Counted from the stretch's first letter, positions 1 to 8,342 are shown. The stretch is 64,000 bases of DNA from an uncultured Modestobacter sp. (GCF_947486615.1 NZ_CANKUD010000009.1:124001-188000), one strand, 5' to 3'. A program made the numbers and translations. Notes: a model not told the origin generated them from the letters alone.

Positions 1-1
1 C

Positions 2-778
2 ACCGAGGCGCCCGCGCCCTTCTCGATCTTCGCCTTCGGCAAGCTGGGCTCCAACGAGTGCGACGAGGTGCACTCCTGGACCGTCCCCTACCTGCTCTCC
101 TACCTCGCCCACGGTGACTTCTCCACCGCCGTCCCGGGGGTGAACGAGCTGCAGGAGGAGTACTCGGCCGCCTACGGGGCCACCTACCCCGACGACCCCT
201 CGTTCGGCGACAAGGCCGGCGAGCCGATCGACTACACCCCGCTGCTGGCGGTCACCTACTGGAACTTCCGGCTGATGATCGGCATGGGCATGGTCTCGGC
301 GGCGGTCGGCGGCTACGCGCTCTGGTCGACCCGCAAGGGCCGGGTGCCGACCAACCCGATCGGCGTCTACGGCTCGGTGCTGGCCATCGGCGCCCCGTTC
401 GTGGCCAACGCCTCGGGCTGGATCTTCACCGAGATGGGTCGCCAGCCCTTCGTCGTCTACCCGAACCCCGACGTCCCGCGCGAGGACCAGGTCTACTTCT
501 TCACCGCCCAGGCCGTCTCCCCCGGCGTGACCGCGACCGAGGTGTGGACGTCGCTGATCGGCCTGACCCTGGTCTACGGGGCGCTGGCGGTGGTGGAGCT
601 GTGGCTGCTCACCCGGTTCGTCCGCCGCGGGGTCACCACCAGCGACGGGGCCCCCACGCCCGGGCACACCCCCGAGGGCTCGCCGGACGACGACGTCAGC
701 GGCGGCGCCGACGTCACCCCTGGCAGCGCCAGCACCCGGCGCGACTCCGACGACGACGTCCTGTCCTTCGCGTACTGA
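2..778 (+). CDS. cydA: Cytochrome bd menaquinol oxidase subunit I, C-terminal part (cydA, 5' end outside the window)
   Basis: Subunit I of the high-affinity terminal oxidase that oxidises quinol and reduces O2 to water in the membrane. The gene is already open at the left edge and is read in phase from base 2; the stop is at 776-778. Visible features are the EVHSWTVP stretch, a TYWNFRLMIG membrane helix, and the GRQPW-type motif, here GRQPF, after WIFTEM, followed by VTATEVWTSLIG in the last transmembrane region. The final ~50 residues are a hydrophilic Asp/Ser/Thr-rich tail that is not part of the catalytic core. It is followed by cydB after 26 bases and forms one operon with cydB and cydDC. 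Family identity is firm. The promoter, and any Rex or redox control, is not visible because the 5' end is missing. Confidence 0.95.
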   Translation, partial: TEAPAPFSIFAFGKLGSNECDEVHSWTVPYLLSYLAHGDFSTAVPGVNELQEEYSAAYGATYPDDPSFGDKAGEPIDYTPLLAVTYWNFRLMIGMGMVSAAVGGYALWSTRKGRVPTNPIGVYGSVLAIGAPFVANASGWIFTEMGRQPFVVYPNPDVPREDQVYFFTAQAVSPGVTATEVWTSLIGLTLVYGALAVVELWLLTRFVRRGVTTSDGAPTPGHTPEGSPDDDVSGGADVTPGSASTRRDSDDDVLSFAY

Positions 779-804
779 TCCCCGACTGATCGAGAAGAGC
801 TGAC

Positions 805-1824
805 ATGGACCTGCAGACGCTCTGGTTCGCCGCGGTCGCGGTGCTCTGGACCGGTTTCCTGCTGCTGGAGGGCTTCGACTTCGGGGTCGCCGCGCTGATC
901 CCGGTGATCGGCCGCAAGGCCGCCGACCGGCACCTGATGCTGCGCAGCATCGGCCCGCTCTGGGACGGCAACGAGGTCTGGCTGATCACCGCGGCCGGCG
1001 CGGTCTTCGCCGCCTTCCCCGGCTGGTACGCCACCTGGCTGCCGGTGCTCTACCTGCCCTTCGTCCTGGTGCTGTTCGGCCTGATCATCCGAGCGGTGGC
1101 CTTCGAGTGGCGGCACTCGCACCACACCGCGCAGTGGGACAGCACCTGGACCCACGTGATCACCGCCGGCTCGCTGATCGCCGCGCTCGGCGTGGGCGCC
1201 GCCCTCGGTGGCACCACGCTGGGCCTGCCGATCGACGGTGACGGCATCCGGGTGGGCGGTGCGTTCGCCGGCGTCACCTGGTCCGCGCTGCTCGGCGGGG
1301 TCGCCCTGCTGGCCTGGTCGACGGTGCACGGCGCGGTGTTCCTGGCGCTGAAGACCGACGGCCCGGTGCGGGTCGCCGCCCGCCGGTTCGCCGTCCGCTG
1401 GTCACCGGTCGCCGCCCTGCCGCTGCTGGCCTGGGCGGGGCTGGTGCACCTGCGGTCGGGCACGTTCGTCACCGGCGCGCTGTGGCTGGTCGCCGCGCTG
1501 GCCGTGCTGGTCTCCTGGACCCGGATCCGGGTCGACCGCGAGGGCCAGGCGTTCACCGCCTGGGCGGTGGTGATGCTGGCCTCCGCCGCGACGATCTTCG
1601 GGGCCGTGTACCCGGTGGTGGTCGTCTCCTCGATCGACCCGGCGTTCTCGGTCACCATCGCCGAGGCCTCGGTCAGCGACTACACGCTGACGATCATGAC
1701 CTGGGCGGCCGGTGTCGGGCTGCCGGTGGTGCTGGGCTACCAGACCTGGACCTACTGGGTGTTCCGCAAGCGCCTCACCGCCGAGCCGGAGACCCCGCAC
1801 ACCGAGGAGCCGGTGAACGCATGA
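805..1824 (+). CDS. cydB: Cytochrome bd oxidase subunit II (CydB)
   Basis: Second membrane subunit of the bd oxidase, 339 residues, the usual family length. The N-terminus carries the CydB hallmark LLLEGFDFGVAAL and then PLWDGNEVWLITAAGAVFAAFP, followed by about eight hydrophobic helices. The ATG at 805 is preceded by an AGAAGAG ribosome-binding-like stretch. The TGA stop overlaps the ATG of cydDC in ATGA (1821-1824), which indicates translational coupling. The C-terminus ends in a short charged tail. The subunit supports assembly of the b/d haems with CydA. Assignment rests on family motifs and operon context. Confidence 0.96.
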   Translation: MDLQTLWFAAVAVLWTGFLLLEGFDFGVAALIPVIGRKAADRHLMLRSIGPLWDGNEVWLITAAGAVFAAFPGWYATWLPVLYLPFVLVLFGLIIRAVAFEWRHSHHTAQWDSTWTHVITAGSLIAALGVGAALGGTTLGLPIDGDGIRVGGAFAGVTWSALLGGVALLAWSTVHGAVFLALKTDGPVRVAARRFAVRWSPVAALPLLAWAGLVHLRSGTFVTGALWLVAALAVLVSWTRIRVDREGQAFTAWAVVMLASAATIFGAVYPVVVVSSIDPAFSVTIAEASVSDYTLTIMTWAAGVGLPVVLGYQTWTYWVFRKRLTAEPETPHTEEPVNA

Positions 1825-4800
1825 CCTCCCCGCACCCCACCGGCCATGTTGGCCAACATGGCCGCTCGGCCGGGATGGCCGCGTCCCCGGCGCCCGGCCA
1901 GGTCGGCGAACCTGGCCGCGCCGGGCGGGGGCCGTTGGGGGCGCTGGCGGGGGTGCCCGGGCTGACCGGGGCGCTGGTGCGGGCCGCGGTGGTCGCGCTG
2001 GTGCAGACCGCCGGGGTGGTGCTGCTCGCCGCCGGCCTGGCCCGCGCGGTCGCCGACGTCGCGGCCGGGACGACGCCGGGGACGGCGCTGCTGGTGGCTC
2101 TCGCCGGGGTCGCGGTCCGGGCGCTGGGGTCGTGGGCCGGTGGCGTGCTGGCCACCCGGGACGCCCGCCGGGCCGAGGACACCCTGCGCCGCCGGCTGCT
2201 GGACCGGCTGCTGGCCGGCGAGGGCGAGGCGGTCACCGCCGCCGGTGGCAGCGGCCCGGCCGCGGTGCTGGCCACCACCCGGCTGCACGACCTCGGCCCG
2301 GCGCTGGCCACCTACCTGCCGGCGCTGGCCCAGACGATCGTCGTCCCGCCGGTGGTGCTGGTGGCCATCGGCGTCACCGACTGGCTCTCCGCACTGCTGG
2401 TCGCGGTCACCCTCCCGCTGGTCCCGCTGTTCATGGCGCTGGTCGGGCTGCACACCCGGGACGAGACGGCCGAGGCCGCCCGCGCGCTGGACCGGATCGC
2501 CGGGCACGTCGCCGAGCTCGTGCGCGGGCTGCCGGTGCTGGTCGGCCTGGGCCGCGCCGCCGACCAGCTGGCCGCGCTCGCCGAGCTGGGCGAGTCGCAC
2601 CGCCGCCGCACGCTGGCCACGCTGCGGATCGCCTTCCTCTCCTCCCTGGTGCTGGAGGTGCTCGCCACGCTGTCGGTCGCGCTGGTCGCGGTGACCGTCG
2701 GGATCCGGCTGGCCGACGGGACGATGAGCCTGGACGTCGGCCTGCTCGCCCTGCTGCTCGCCCCGGAGGCCTTCGCCCCGCTGCGGGCGCTGGGCGCTGC
2801 GCACCACGCCTCCGAGGACGCCGCCGAGGCCGCCGCGGCCGCCCGCGCGGTGCTCGCGACCCCTGCGCCCCGGCCGGTCCTGGCCGTCCCGCCGGCCGGT
2901 GAGCTGCGCGGGCTGACCATCACCGGCCTGACCGTCGCCTTCCCCGGCCGCGGCGCTCCCGCGGTCGAGCGCCTCTCCTTCGCCGTCGAGCCCGGCGAGC
3001 TGGTCGCCCTGCGTGGGCCCAGCGGCTCGGGCAAGTCCACCGTGCTCGCCGTCCTCGCCGGGCAGCTGCTGGACGGCGGCACCGCACGGGTGGACGGCGC
3101 CGTGCTGGCCCCGGCAGACGTCGCCGTCGTGCCGCAGTTCCCGCACACCGTCGCCGACACCGTGCTCGACGAGCTGCGCCGGCACGCCGGGGAGGTGCCG
3201 GAGGAGCGGGCCACCGACCTCGCCGACACCGCGCTGGGCTGGGTGGACGCCGCGCACCTGCGCGACCGCGCCTGCCGCACCCTCTCCCCCGGCGAGCTGC
3301 AGCGGGTCGCGCTGGCCCGGGCTCTGGTGCGGGTGCAGCGCGGCGCCCGGGTGCTGCTGCTGGACGAGCCGACCGCCTCCCTCGACCCCGCCGCCACCGC
3401 CCGGGTCACCGAGCTGCTGGTGCGGCTGCGCGGCTCGCTCTGCACCGTGCTGGTCACCCACGAGCCGGCGCTGGCCGCGCTGGCCGACCGGGCCGTCGAC
3501 CTGCCCGGCCGCACCGCCGTCCCGGCGTTGACCACCGTGCCCGGGCCCGAGCGCGCCCCGGCGGTCGCGCCGGCCGGTGAGTCGCCGGGTGCCCCCACGA
3601 GCGGCGCCACGAGTTCGGCCGCCCCGACCACCGGGCTCTCCTGGCCGCGGCGGGCGGTCACCCGCGCCGTCGGCTACGGCGCGGCGTCCAGCGCCTTCGG
3701 CGTCGCGCTCACCGCGGTGTCGGGCTGGCTGATCGTCCGGGCCGCCGAGCAGCCGCCGATCCTCACCCTGATGGTGGCCATCGTCGGCGTCCGGGCCTCG
3801 GGGCTGGGCCGGGCACTGTTGCGCTGGCTGGAGCGGCTGGCCAGCCACGACGCCGCCTTCCGGCTCGCCTCGGACACCCGGCTGCGGCTGTGGCGGGCGC
3901 TGATCGCACAGGGCCCGGCCGCCGACCGCACACCGGGCCGCGCGCTGGCCCGGCTGGTCGGCGACGTCGGGCTGCTGCAGGACCTCTCGGTCCGAGCGGT
4001 TACCCCGCCGCTGGTCTCCGGCATCGTGCTCGCCGGGACGACAGCGGTGCTGACCCTGCTCGAACCGAGGGCCGGCGCGCTGGTGGCCGCGGTTCTGCTC
4101 GCCGCGGTGCTCGCCGTCCTCGGGGTGCACCGGTGGGCCGACCGCGGAGTGGCCCGCACCGCCGCCGAGCTGCAGACGGTGACCCTGCGGGAGACCGCCG
4201 GGACGCTGGAGGCCGCCGGCGACCTCCGGGCGCACGGGCTGGCTCCGGCTGCGGCCGACCGGCTCGACGCGCTGGGCCGCCGCCAGGGCCGCGCTGCCCA
4301 GGCCGGTGCCGCGGCGGCCGCGGCCGGCGACGCGATCGCCGTGCTGGCCTCCGGATCGGCCGCCGTGCTCGCACTGTGGGCCGGGGCCGCGGCGGTGCGC
4401 GCCGGGGAGCTGAGCGCCCCGGTCGCCGCCGTCCTCGCGCTGGCCCCGCTGGCGCTGCTCGAGCCGCTGACCGCGCTGGGCGCCGCCCGCCGGCACCGGC
4501 TGGCCTGGGCCGACGCGCGGGCCCGGGTGGAGGCGGTGCTGGCCGAGCCGGTCGCCGCCGACCCCGCCCCGGCCGACCGGCTCACCCCGCCGCGGCCGGT
4601 GCGCGAGCTGGCCACCGAGCACCTCACCGCCGGCTGGCCCGGCCGCCCCGGCGTGCTGCGCGACCTCGACCTGGTCGCCACCGCCGGCCGCGGCTGGCTG
4701 GTGGTCACCGGGCCGTCCGGGTCGGGCAAGTCGACGCTGCTGTCGGTGCTGATGGCCGCACTGCGGCCGGCATCGGGCGACCACGTGCTCAGCGACGGCG

Positions 4801-5297
4801 GCCGGCCGGTGCCGGTGGCCCGGCTGACCCGGGACGACGTGCAGGCCGCGATCGCCTGGTGCCCGCAGGACGCGCACGTCTTCGACGCGCCGCTGCGGGC
4901 CAACCTGGCGCTGGCCCGGCCGCGCGGCGAGCTCGCCGGCCCGGCGGGTGAGCAGGCGATGCGGGCGGCCATGACCGACGCCGGGCTGGATGCCCTCCTG
5001 GTCTCGCTCCCCGCCGGCCTGGACACCCCCGTCGGCGCCGGCGGCACGTCGCTGTCCGGCGGGGAGCGGCGGCGGCTGGCCGTCGCGCGGGCGCTGCTGG
5101 CCGACCGCGAGGTGGTGCTGCTCGACGAGCCGACCGCGCACCTGGACCCGCCGACCGCGGCGGCGCTGGTGGCGGACCTGCGCCGGGCGCTCGCCGGGCG
5201 GCTGGTCGTCTGCGTCACCCACGACCGCGACCTCGCCGGGGACGACGACACCCTGGTCGACCTCGGCACGCACGCACAGGTGGCGGCGCGCCGCTGA
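1821..5297 (+). CDS. cydDC: Fused CydD-CydC ABC exporter for cytochrome bd assembly
   Basis: A single 1158-residue polypeptide containing two complete ABC half-transporters in the order TMD1-NBD1-TMD2-NBD2. The family exports thiol reductants (cysteine, glutathione) and binds haem, which bd oxidase maturation requires. NBD1 has Walker A GPSGSGKST near residue 399, signature LSPGELQRVALARAL and LLLDEPTASLD. NBD2 has GPSGSGKST near residue 964, LSGGERRRLAVARAL and LLDEPTAHLD. TMD2 starts with the CydC-like SGWLIVRAAEQPP. The start overlaps the cydB stop (ATGA). Residues 8-33 are unusual: they are encoded by two copies of a 24-bp palindromic element (GHVGQHGR and GQVGEPGR) 54 bp apart, ahead of the first transmembrane segment. 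In many bacteria cydD and cydC are separate genes; fusion is known in actinomycetes. Confidence 0.93.
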   Translation: MTSPHPTGHVGQHGRSAGMAASPAPGQVGEPGRAGRGPLGALAGVPGLTGALVRAAVVALVQTAGVVLLAAGLARAVADVAAGTTPGTALLVALAGVAVRALGSWAGGVLATRDARRAEDTLRRRLLDRLLAGEGEAVTAAGGSGPAAVLATTRLHDLGPALATYLPALAQTIVVPPVVLVAIGVTDWLSALLVAVTLPLVPLFMALVGLHTRDETAEAARALDRIAGHVAELVRGLPVLVGLGRAADQLAALAELGESHRRRTLATLRIAFLSSLVLEVLATLSVALVAVTVGIRLADGTMSLDVGLLALLLAPEAFAPLRALGAAHHASEDAAEAAAAARAVLATPAPRPVLAVPPAGELRGLTITGLTVAFPGRGAPAVERLSFAVEPGELVALRGPSGSGKSTVLAVLAGQLLDGGTARVDGAVLAPADVAVVPQFPHTVADTVLDELRRHAGEVPEERATDLADTALGWVDAAHLRDRACRTLSPGELQRVALARALVRVQRGARVLLLDEPTASLDPAATARVTELLVRLRGSLCTVLVTHEPALAALADRAVDLPGRTAVPALTTVPGPERAPAVAPAGESPGAPTSGATSSAAPTTGLSWPRRAVTRAVGYGAASSAFGVALTAVSGWLIVRAAEQPPILTLMVAIVGVRASGLGRALLRWLERLASHDAAFRLASDTRLRLWRALIAQGPAADRTPGRALARLVGDVGLLQDLSVRAVTPPLVSGIVLAGTTAVLTLLEPRAGALVAAVLLAAVLAVLGVHRWADRGVARTAAELQTVTLRETAGTLEAAGDLRAHGLAPAAADRLDALGRRQGRAAQAGAAAAAAGDAIAVLASGSAAVLALWAGAAAVRAGELSAPVAAVLALAPLALLEPLTALGAARRHRLAWADARARVEAVLAEPVAADPAPADRLTPPRPVRELATEHLTAGWPGRPGVLRDLDLVATAGRGWLVVTGPSGSGKSTLLSVLMAALRPASGDHVLSDGGRPVPVARLTRDDVQAAIAWCPQDAHVFDAPLRANLALARPRGELAGPAGEQAMRAAMTDAGLDALLVSLPAGLDTPVGAGGTSLSGGERRRLAVARALLADREVVLLDEPTAHLDPPTAAALVADLRRALAGRLVVCVTHDRDLAGDDDTLVDLGTHAQVAARR
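1841..1918. repeat. Paired 24-bp palindromic elements inside the cydDC 5' coding region
   Basis: 1841-1864 is a perfect 24-bp palindrome with half-site CGGCCATGTTGG. 1895-1918 is a diverged copy with half-site CGGCCAGGTCGG. Start-to-start distance is 54 bp, and both are translated in the same frame as GxVGxxGR. Similar pairs occur in eutC (8251-8328), and a single copy lies upstream of rtcB (57442-57465). Confidence 0.8.
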
Positions 5298-5345
5298 CCG
5301 TTCCGAGACCCTGTGGTCCGCGGGCCACCCGGTGATCCTCGGTAC

Positions 5346-6086
5346 GTGAGCCTGGCCCAGCGCTTCACCGCCGCCCTCGCCGCGGAGACCGCCGGGAGCG
5401 AGGACGACGACGGGCACCTGCTGCCCGAGCGGCTGGCCCGGGTCGTCACCCGGGTGCTGCCGGTGGACGGCGCCGGCCTGAGCGTGCAGCTGTCCCGGCT
5501 GGGCCGCTGCCCGCTCGGCGCGAGCCCCGCCGCGGCAGGACGGGCGGAGCGGCTGCAGTTCACCGTCGGCAACGGGCCGTGCCTGCTCTCCGTCACCACC
5601 GGGCACCCGGTGTTCCTGGTCGCCGAGGACCTGCAGCGGCGGTGGCCGGTCCTCGCCGAGCTCCTGCTGGAGCAGACGCCCTACCGGGGCGTGGTGTCCC
5701 TCCCGGTACGGCACGCCCTGGCCGGCACCGGGGCGCTCGACCTCTACCTCACCGACCCGGCGGGCGTGGCCTCGCTGGACGTGTTCGACGCCGTCGCCGT
5801 CGGCGACCTGGTCGCCGCGGCGCTCACCGACGCCGCCGTCTGGTCGACCTGGTCGGAGGCCGAGGGCCCGCACTGGCTGCACAGCCCGCCGGCCGAGCGC
5901 CGGGCCGCGGTCTGGCAGGCGGTCGGGCTGACGTCGGCCGCCCTGGACCTGGACGCCGCCGAGGCCCTGGCCGTGCTGCGGGCGCACGCCTACGGGGCCG
6001 GCCGCACCGTCGACTCGGTCGCCGCGGACCTGGTCAGCGGCCGCCTGGTGCCCGCCGACGTCGTCGGGCGGCCCGGCGCGGGCTGA
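5346..6086 (+). CDS. GAF and ANTAR domain regulator
   Basis: A 246-residue protein of the GAF-ANTAR class, which senses a signal through GAF and binds terminator hairpins in RNA through ANTAR to antiterminate transcription. Residues ~1-165 form the GAF domain (VDGAGLSVQ, FTVGNGPCLLSV). The C-terminal ~60 residues match ANTAR in layout, with AVWQAVGLTSAALDLDAAEALAVLRAHAY followed by SVAADLVSGRLV split over three helices. GTG at 5346 is preferred over an upstream GTG because it opens directly into the conserved SLAQRF segment. The gene follows cydDC by 48 bases and may be co-transcribed with it. No ANTAR target hairpin was identified in the window. Confidence 0.8.
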   Translation: MSLAQRFTAALAAETAGSEDDDGHLLPERLARVVTRVLPVDGAGLSVQLSRLGRCPLGASPAAAGRAERLQFTVGNGPCLLSVTTGHPVFLVAEDLQRRWPVLAELLLEQTPYRGVVSLPVRHALAGTGALDLYLTDPAGVASLDVFDAVAVGDLVAAALTDAAVWSTWSEAEGPHWLHSPPAERRAAVWQAVGLTSAALDLDAAEALAVLRAHAYGAGRTVDSVAADLVSGRLVPADVVGRPGAG

Positions 6087-6116
6087 GCGGGCCCGGCGAT
6101 GAGGCATGGTGGCCGC

Positions 6117-6491
6117 ATGGCGCAGCCCACGGTCGAGGAGTTCCTGGCCACCCTGGACCACCCGCGGGCGGACGACGTCCGCCGGCTCCGCGCGGCGATC
6201 ATGGCCTCGGACGCCGACCTCACCGAGCACGTGAAGTGGCGGGCCCCCAGCTTCTGCTCCAAGGGCGTGGACCGGGTGACCTTCCGACTGTTCCCCGTCG
6301 ACCACCTGCAGCTGGTCTTCCACCGCGGCGCGAAGCCGCTGGAGACCGCCGGCTTCGAGTTCGGCGACGACACCGGGCTGCTGCGCTGGGCCGACTCCGA
6401 CCGCGCCGTCCTCACCCTCGGTGACTCCGCCGACGTCGCGGCGAAGGAGGCCGCGATCGTCGCGCTGGTGGAGCGCTGGGTGCGGGTCTGA
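6117..6491 (+). CDS. DUF1801/YdhG-like small protein
   Basis: 124 residues starting at ATG 6117. An in-frame ATG 18 bases upstream encodes MRHGGR and looks like leader rather than protein. The sequence TVEEFLATLDHPRADDVRRLR, followed later by HVKWRAPSF and FRLFPVDHLQLVFHRG, resembles the DUF1801 (YdhG-like) fold, a small alpha/beta protein sometimes linked to iron handling. Biochemical function is not established. It runs in the same direction as the GAF-ANTAR gene and converges with the next gene, whose stop is two bases away. Confidence 0.6.
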   Translation: MAQPTVEEFLATLDHPRADDVRRLRAAIMASDADLTEHVKWRAPSFCSKGVDRVTFRLFPVDHLQLVFHRGAKPLETAGFEFGDDTGLLRWADSDRAVLTLGDSADVAAKEAAIVALVERWVRV

Positions 6492-6492
6492 G

Positions 6493-7164
6493 TCAGTCGC
6501 AGGCCGGCCCGTCGGGGACGTCGACCTGGATCTCGGTGCCCAGCTGGGCGTCGGCCAGCGGCAGGTCGTCGCCGGACCAGAAGCTGCCCGGGTCGTAGGC
6601 GTTCAGCGGCCGGTTCTTCGGCAGCAGGCCCATCGCGGTGTAGGTGGTGGCGACCAGCTCGGCGCAGAAGACCGTGTCGTTGGTCTGGTGCCGGCGCAAC
6701 TTGCCGTTGACCCAGCCGTGCGCCAGGTGCCGGGTGGTCGGGAACGGCTTCCCGTCCAGCCGGGCGATGGTGCGCAGCACGGTGTCCTCCATCTCCCGGG
6801 TCACCCCGCCGTCGTCGGCCGGGCCGACCAGCTGCCGCAGCCAGGCCTGCTGCCCGTACCGCTTCTTCCAGACACAGACGGCGTCGGAGAGGTCGTGCAG
6901 CTGGACGCCGCGCTGGTGCCGGCCCGACCACACGTCGGCGAGTGAGTGGCCCAGCTCGGCGTGCCAGAGCAGCGGCGGCAGGTCGTCGAGGACGACGGCC
7001 ATCCCGACGTGGTTCACCGGGGCGTTGGTGAGCGTCTGGATGGCCCGGTCGGCCAGCGAGGCGCCGCGGAAGACCCAGACGTCGCCGGTCCGGGTCAGCT
7101 CGACGGCCTCGTGCAGCGACAACACACGACCGGAGGTGCGGGACACCGCACGAGAGTGAGCCAC
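6493..7164 (-). CDS. Permuted NlpC/P60 (YiiX-like) papain-fold protein
   Basis: About 223 residues. The order of motifs is that of circularly permuted papain-like (YiiX/YaeF) proteins: GDVWVFRG, then the His of NHVGMAVVLDD, and later the Cys of TVFCAELVATTYTAMGLL. These proteins hydrolyse or bind amide/ester substrates, often lipids; the substrate here is unknown. There is no signal peptide. Two starts are possible. ATG at 7185 would overlap the divergent gene's ATG. GTG at 7164 lies six bases after a TACGGT -10 hexamer on this strand and would suit a leaderless transcript, so it is chosen here. Confidence 0.65.
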   Translation of the reverse strand: MAHSRAVSRTSGRVLSLHEAVELTRTGDVWVFRGASLADRAIQTLTNAPVNHVGMAVVLDDLPPLLWHAELGHSLADVWSGRHQRGVQLHDLSDAVCVWKKRYGQQAWLRQLVGPADDGGVTREMEDTVLRTIARLDGKPFPTTRHLAHGWVNGKLRRHQTNDTVFCAELVATTYTAMGLLPKNRPLNAYDPGSFWSGDDLPLADAQLGTEIQVDVPDGPACD

Positions 7165-7169
7165 ACCAC

Positions 7170-7176
7170 TACCGTA
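7170..7176. promoter_or_regulatory. Overlapping divergent -10 hexamers
   Basis: TACCGT (7170-7175, plus) and TACGGT (7176-7171, minus) share five bases. The plus hexamer lies 8 bases before ATG 7184 and the minus hexamer 6 bases before GTG 7164, which is the spacing of leaderless actinobacterial transcripts. This is inferred from spacing and hexamer similarity only. Confidence 0.4.
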
Positions 7177-7183
7177 ACGGCTC

Positions 7184-7453
7184 ATGCGCCCCTCGAAGCT
7201 GCTCGGAGTCGCCGGGATCGTCGGCGTGGCCGCGACCGGCGCCGTCCTGGTCCGCCACGAACGCCACCGCCGGGCCTACTCCGCCGAAGAGGTGCGGGCC
7301 CGGCTGCAGGGCCGGGTGGCCGACGTCGCCATCGCCGACGCCGACCCGGACATGGTCCCGGACTGGCCGGCGGAGGTGCAGCGCCCCAAGCGCCACCCGC
7401 TGGAGGCCCTGCTCAGCTCGGTGATGAAGATCGGCCCCCTCCGCCGGTTCTGA
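7184..7453 (+). CDS. Small single-pass membrane protein of unknown function
   Basis: 89 residues. A basic N-terminus (MRPSKLLG) leads into one hydrophobic segment (GVAGIVGVAATGAVLV), then a charged cytosolic part with SAEEVRARLQGRV and a basic end (KIGPLRRF). This is the topology of an N-terminally anchored protein. No family was recognised. The ATG at 7184 shares bases with the alternative ATG of the divergent gene in the palindrome CATG, and probably uses the leaderless promoter described at 7170. Confidence 0.6.
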   Translation: MRPSKLLGVAGIVGVAATGAVLVRHERHRRAYSAEEVRARLQGRVADVAIADADPDMVPDWPAEVQRPKRHPLEALLSSVMKIGPLRRF

Positions 7454-7458
7454 CGAAG

Positions 7459-7513
7459 GACCCCCTCTCCCCCCACCCCTCGCAGGCTCGGGGCGGGCCC
7501 CTGAGAGGGGGCC
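7459..7513. terminator. Hairpin between convergent genes
   Basis: CCCCCTCTC (7461-7469) pairs with GAGAGGGGG (7503-7511), and the loop has further C/G pairing. It lies between the stop of the small membrane gene (7453) and the stop of eutC (7515). There is no T-run, as is usual for GC-rich actinomycetes. Confidence 0.55.
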
Positions 7514-7514
7514 A

Positions 7515-8342
7515 TCAGGCAGCGCCGGGCGGGAGCGCCGTCCCCTCGTCCTTGAGGACGACGCCGGAGGCGCCCAGCCGGCGGGAGGCCTGCAGCAGCG
7601 CGACCAGGGTGTCGGCGGCCTGGGCGTAGCCGAGCCCGTGCGGGGGCCGGACGTTGGAGATGCAGTTGCGCTCGGAGTCCGCCCGCCCGGGCCGCGGGCC
7701 GTGCGTCAGGTACAGCCCCAGGCTGTCGGCGGAGCTCAGCCCCGGCCGCTCCCCCACCAGGACGACGACGATTCCGGCGCCCAGCGCCGCGCCGATCGGG
7801 TCACCGAGCGCCACCCGCGCCTGGTGGGCCAGCACGACCGGGGCGACCGACCAGCCGGGCAGCCGGTCGAGGACGGCGGCGACCGTGCCGGCGGCGTGCT
7901 CGTGCACGGCACGGGGCGACAGCCCGTCGGCGACCACCAGCGCCAGGTCGTGCGGTCCGCCGGGCAGCTGCGTGTCCGCGGCCGGCTGCCGGCCCAGGTC
8001 GGGGCGCTGCAGGTAGGTCGTGCGGTCCGGTGCCCGGCTGTGCACCTCCAGCACGTCGAGCCCGACGCCGGCCGCGGCGAGCGCGGCGCGCACCCGGTCG
8101 GCGTCCAGCGCGGTGTGCACCGCGTCCCGGGCGGCCGCGTGCGCCGCCCGGAACTCCAGCTCCCGCGCCGTGGGCAGCCCGTCCCCGGCCCGCCCCAGCG
8201 CCACCCGTGCCCGGGTCGCCTCCCGCAGCACCGCCCACGGGTCGTCCGTCCGGCCATGTTCGCCAACATGGCCGTCGTGGGCCGACGGCCGGTCCGCCGT
8301 GTTCCGGCCATGGTGGCCAACATGGCCGTTGGGGGTGGTCAT
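7515..8342 (-). CDS. eutC: Ethanolamine ammonia-lyase small subunit
   Basis: EutC, 275 residues, partner of EutB in the adenosylcobalamin-dependent deamination of ethanolamine to acetaldehyde and ammonia. Family segments include ELEFRAAHAAARDAV, THGPRPGRADSERNCISNVRP and GLGYAQAADTLVALL. The start overlaps the eutB stop (ATGA at 8339-8342). The first 31 residues look foreign: they contain GHVGHHGR (6-13) and GHVGEHGR (24-31), the translations of two palindromic elements with the same 54-bp spacing as in cydDC. Canonical EutC similarity begins only after about residue 33 (PWAVLREATRARVALG). No microcompartment shell genes are near, so the pathway is probably cytosolic. Confidence 0.94.
   Translation of the reverse strand: MTTPNGHVGHHGRNTADRPSAHDGHVGEHGRTDDPWAVLREATRARVALGRAGDGLPTARELEFRAAHAAARDAVHTALDADRVRAALAAAGVGLDVLEVHSRAPDRTTYLQRPDLGRQPAADTQLPGGPHDLALVVADGLSPRAVHEHAAGTVAAVLDRLPGWSVAPVVLAHQARVALGDPIGAALGAGIVVVLVGERPGLSSADSLGLYLTHGPRPGRADSERNCISNVRPPHGLGYAQAADTLVALLQASRRLGASGVVLKDEGTALPPGAA
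8251..8328. repeat. Paired 24-bp palindromic elements inside the eutC 5' coding region
   Basis: Copies lie at 8251-8274 and 8305-8328. Each differs from the perfect cydDC copy at a single position and keeps the CGGCCATG outer arms. Start-to-start spacing is 54 bp, the same as in cydDC. On the coding (minus) strand they encode GHVGEHGR and GHVGHHGR. Confidence 0.8.

Noticed and set aside
6094-6120. GCATGGTGGCCGCATGGC near the DUF1801 gene as another palindromic element
   Set aside because: Arm length and centre do not match the 24-bp element; only the CATGG words coincide.
1752-6323. Very long open frame on the minus strand opposite cydB-cydDC
   Set aside because: Typical shadow of strong G/C third-position bias: Arg/Gly/Gln-rich, no family motifs, antisense to well-supported genes.
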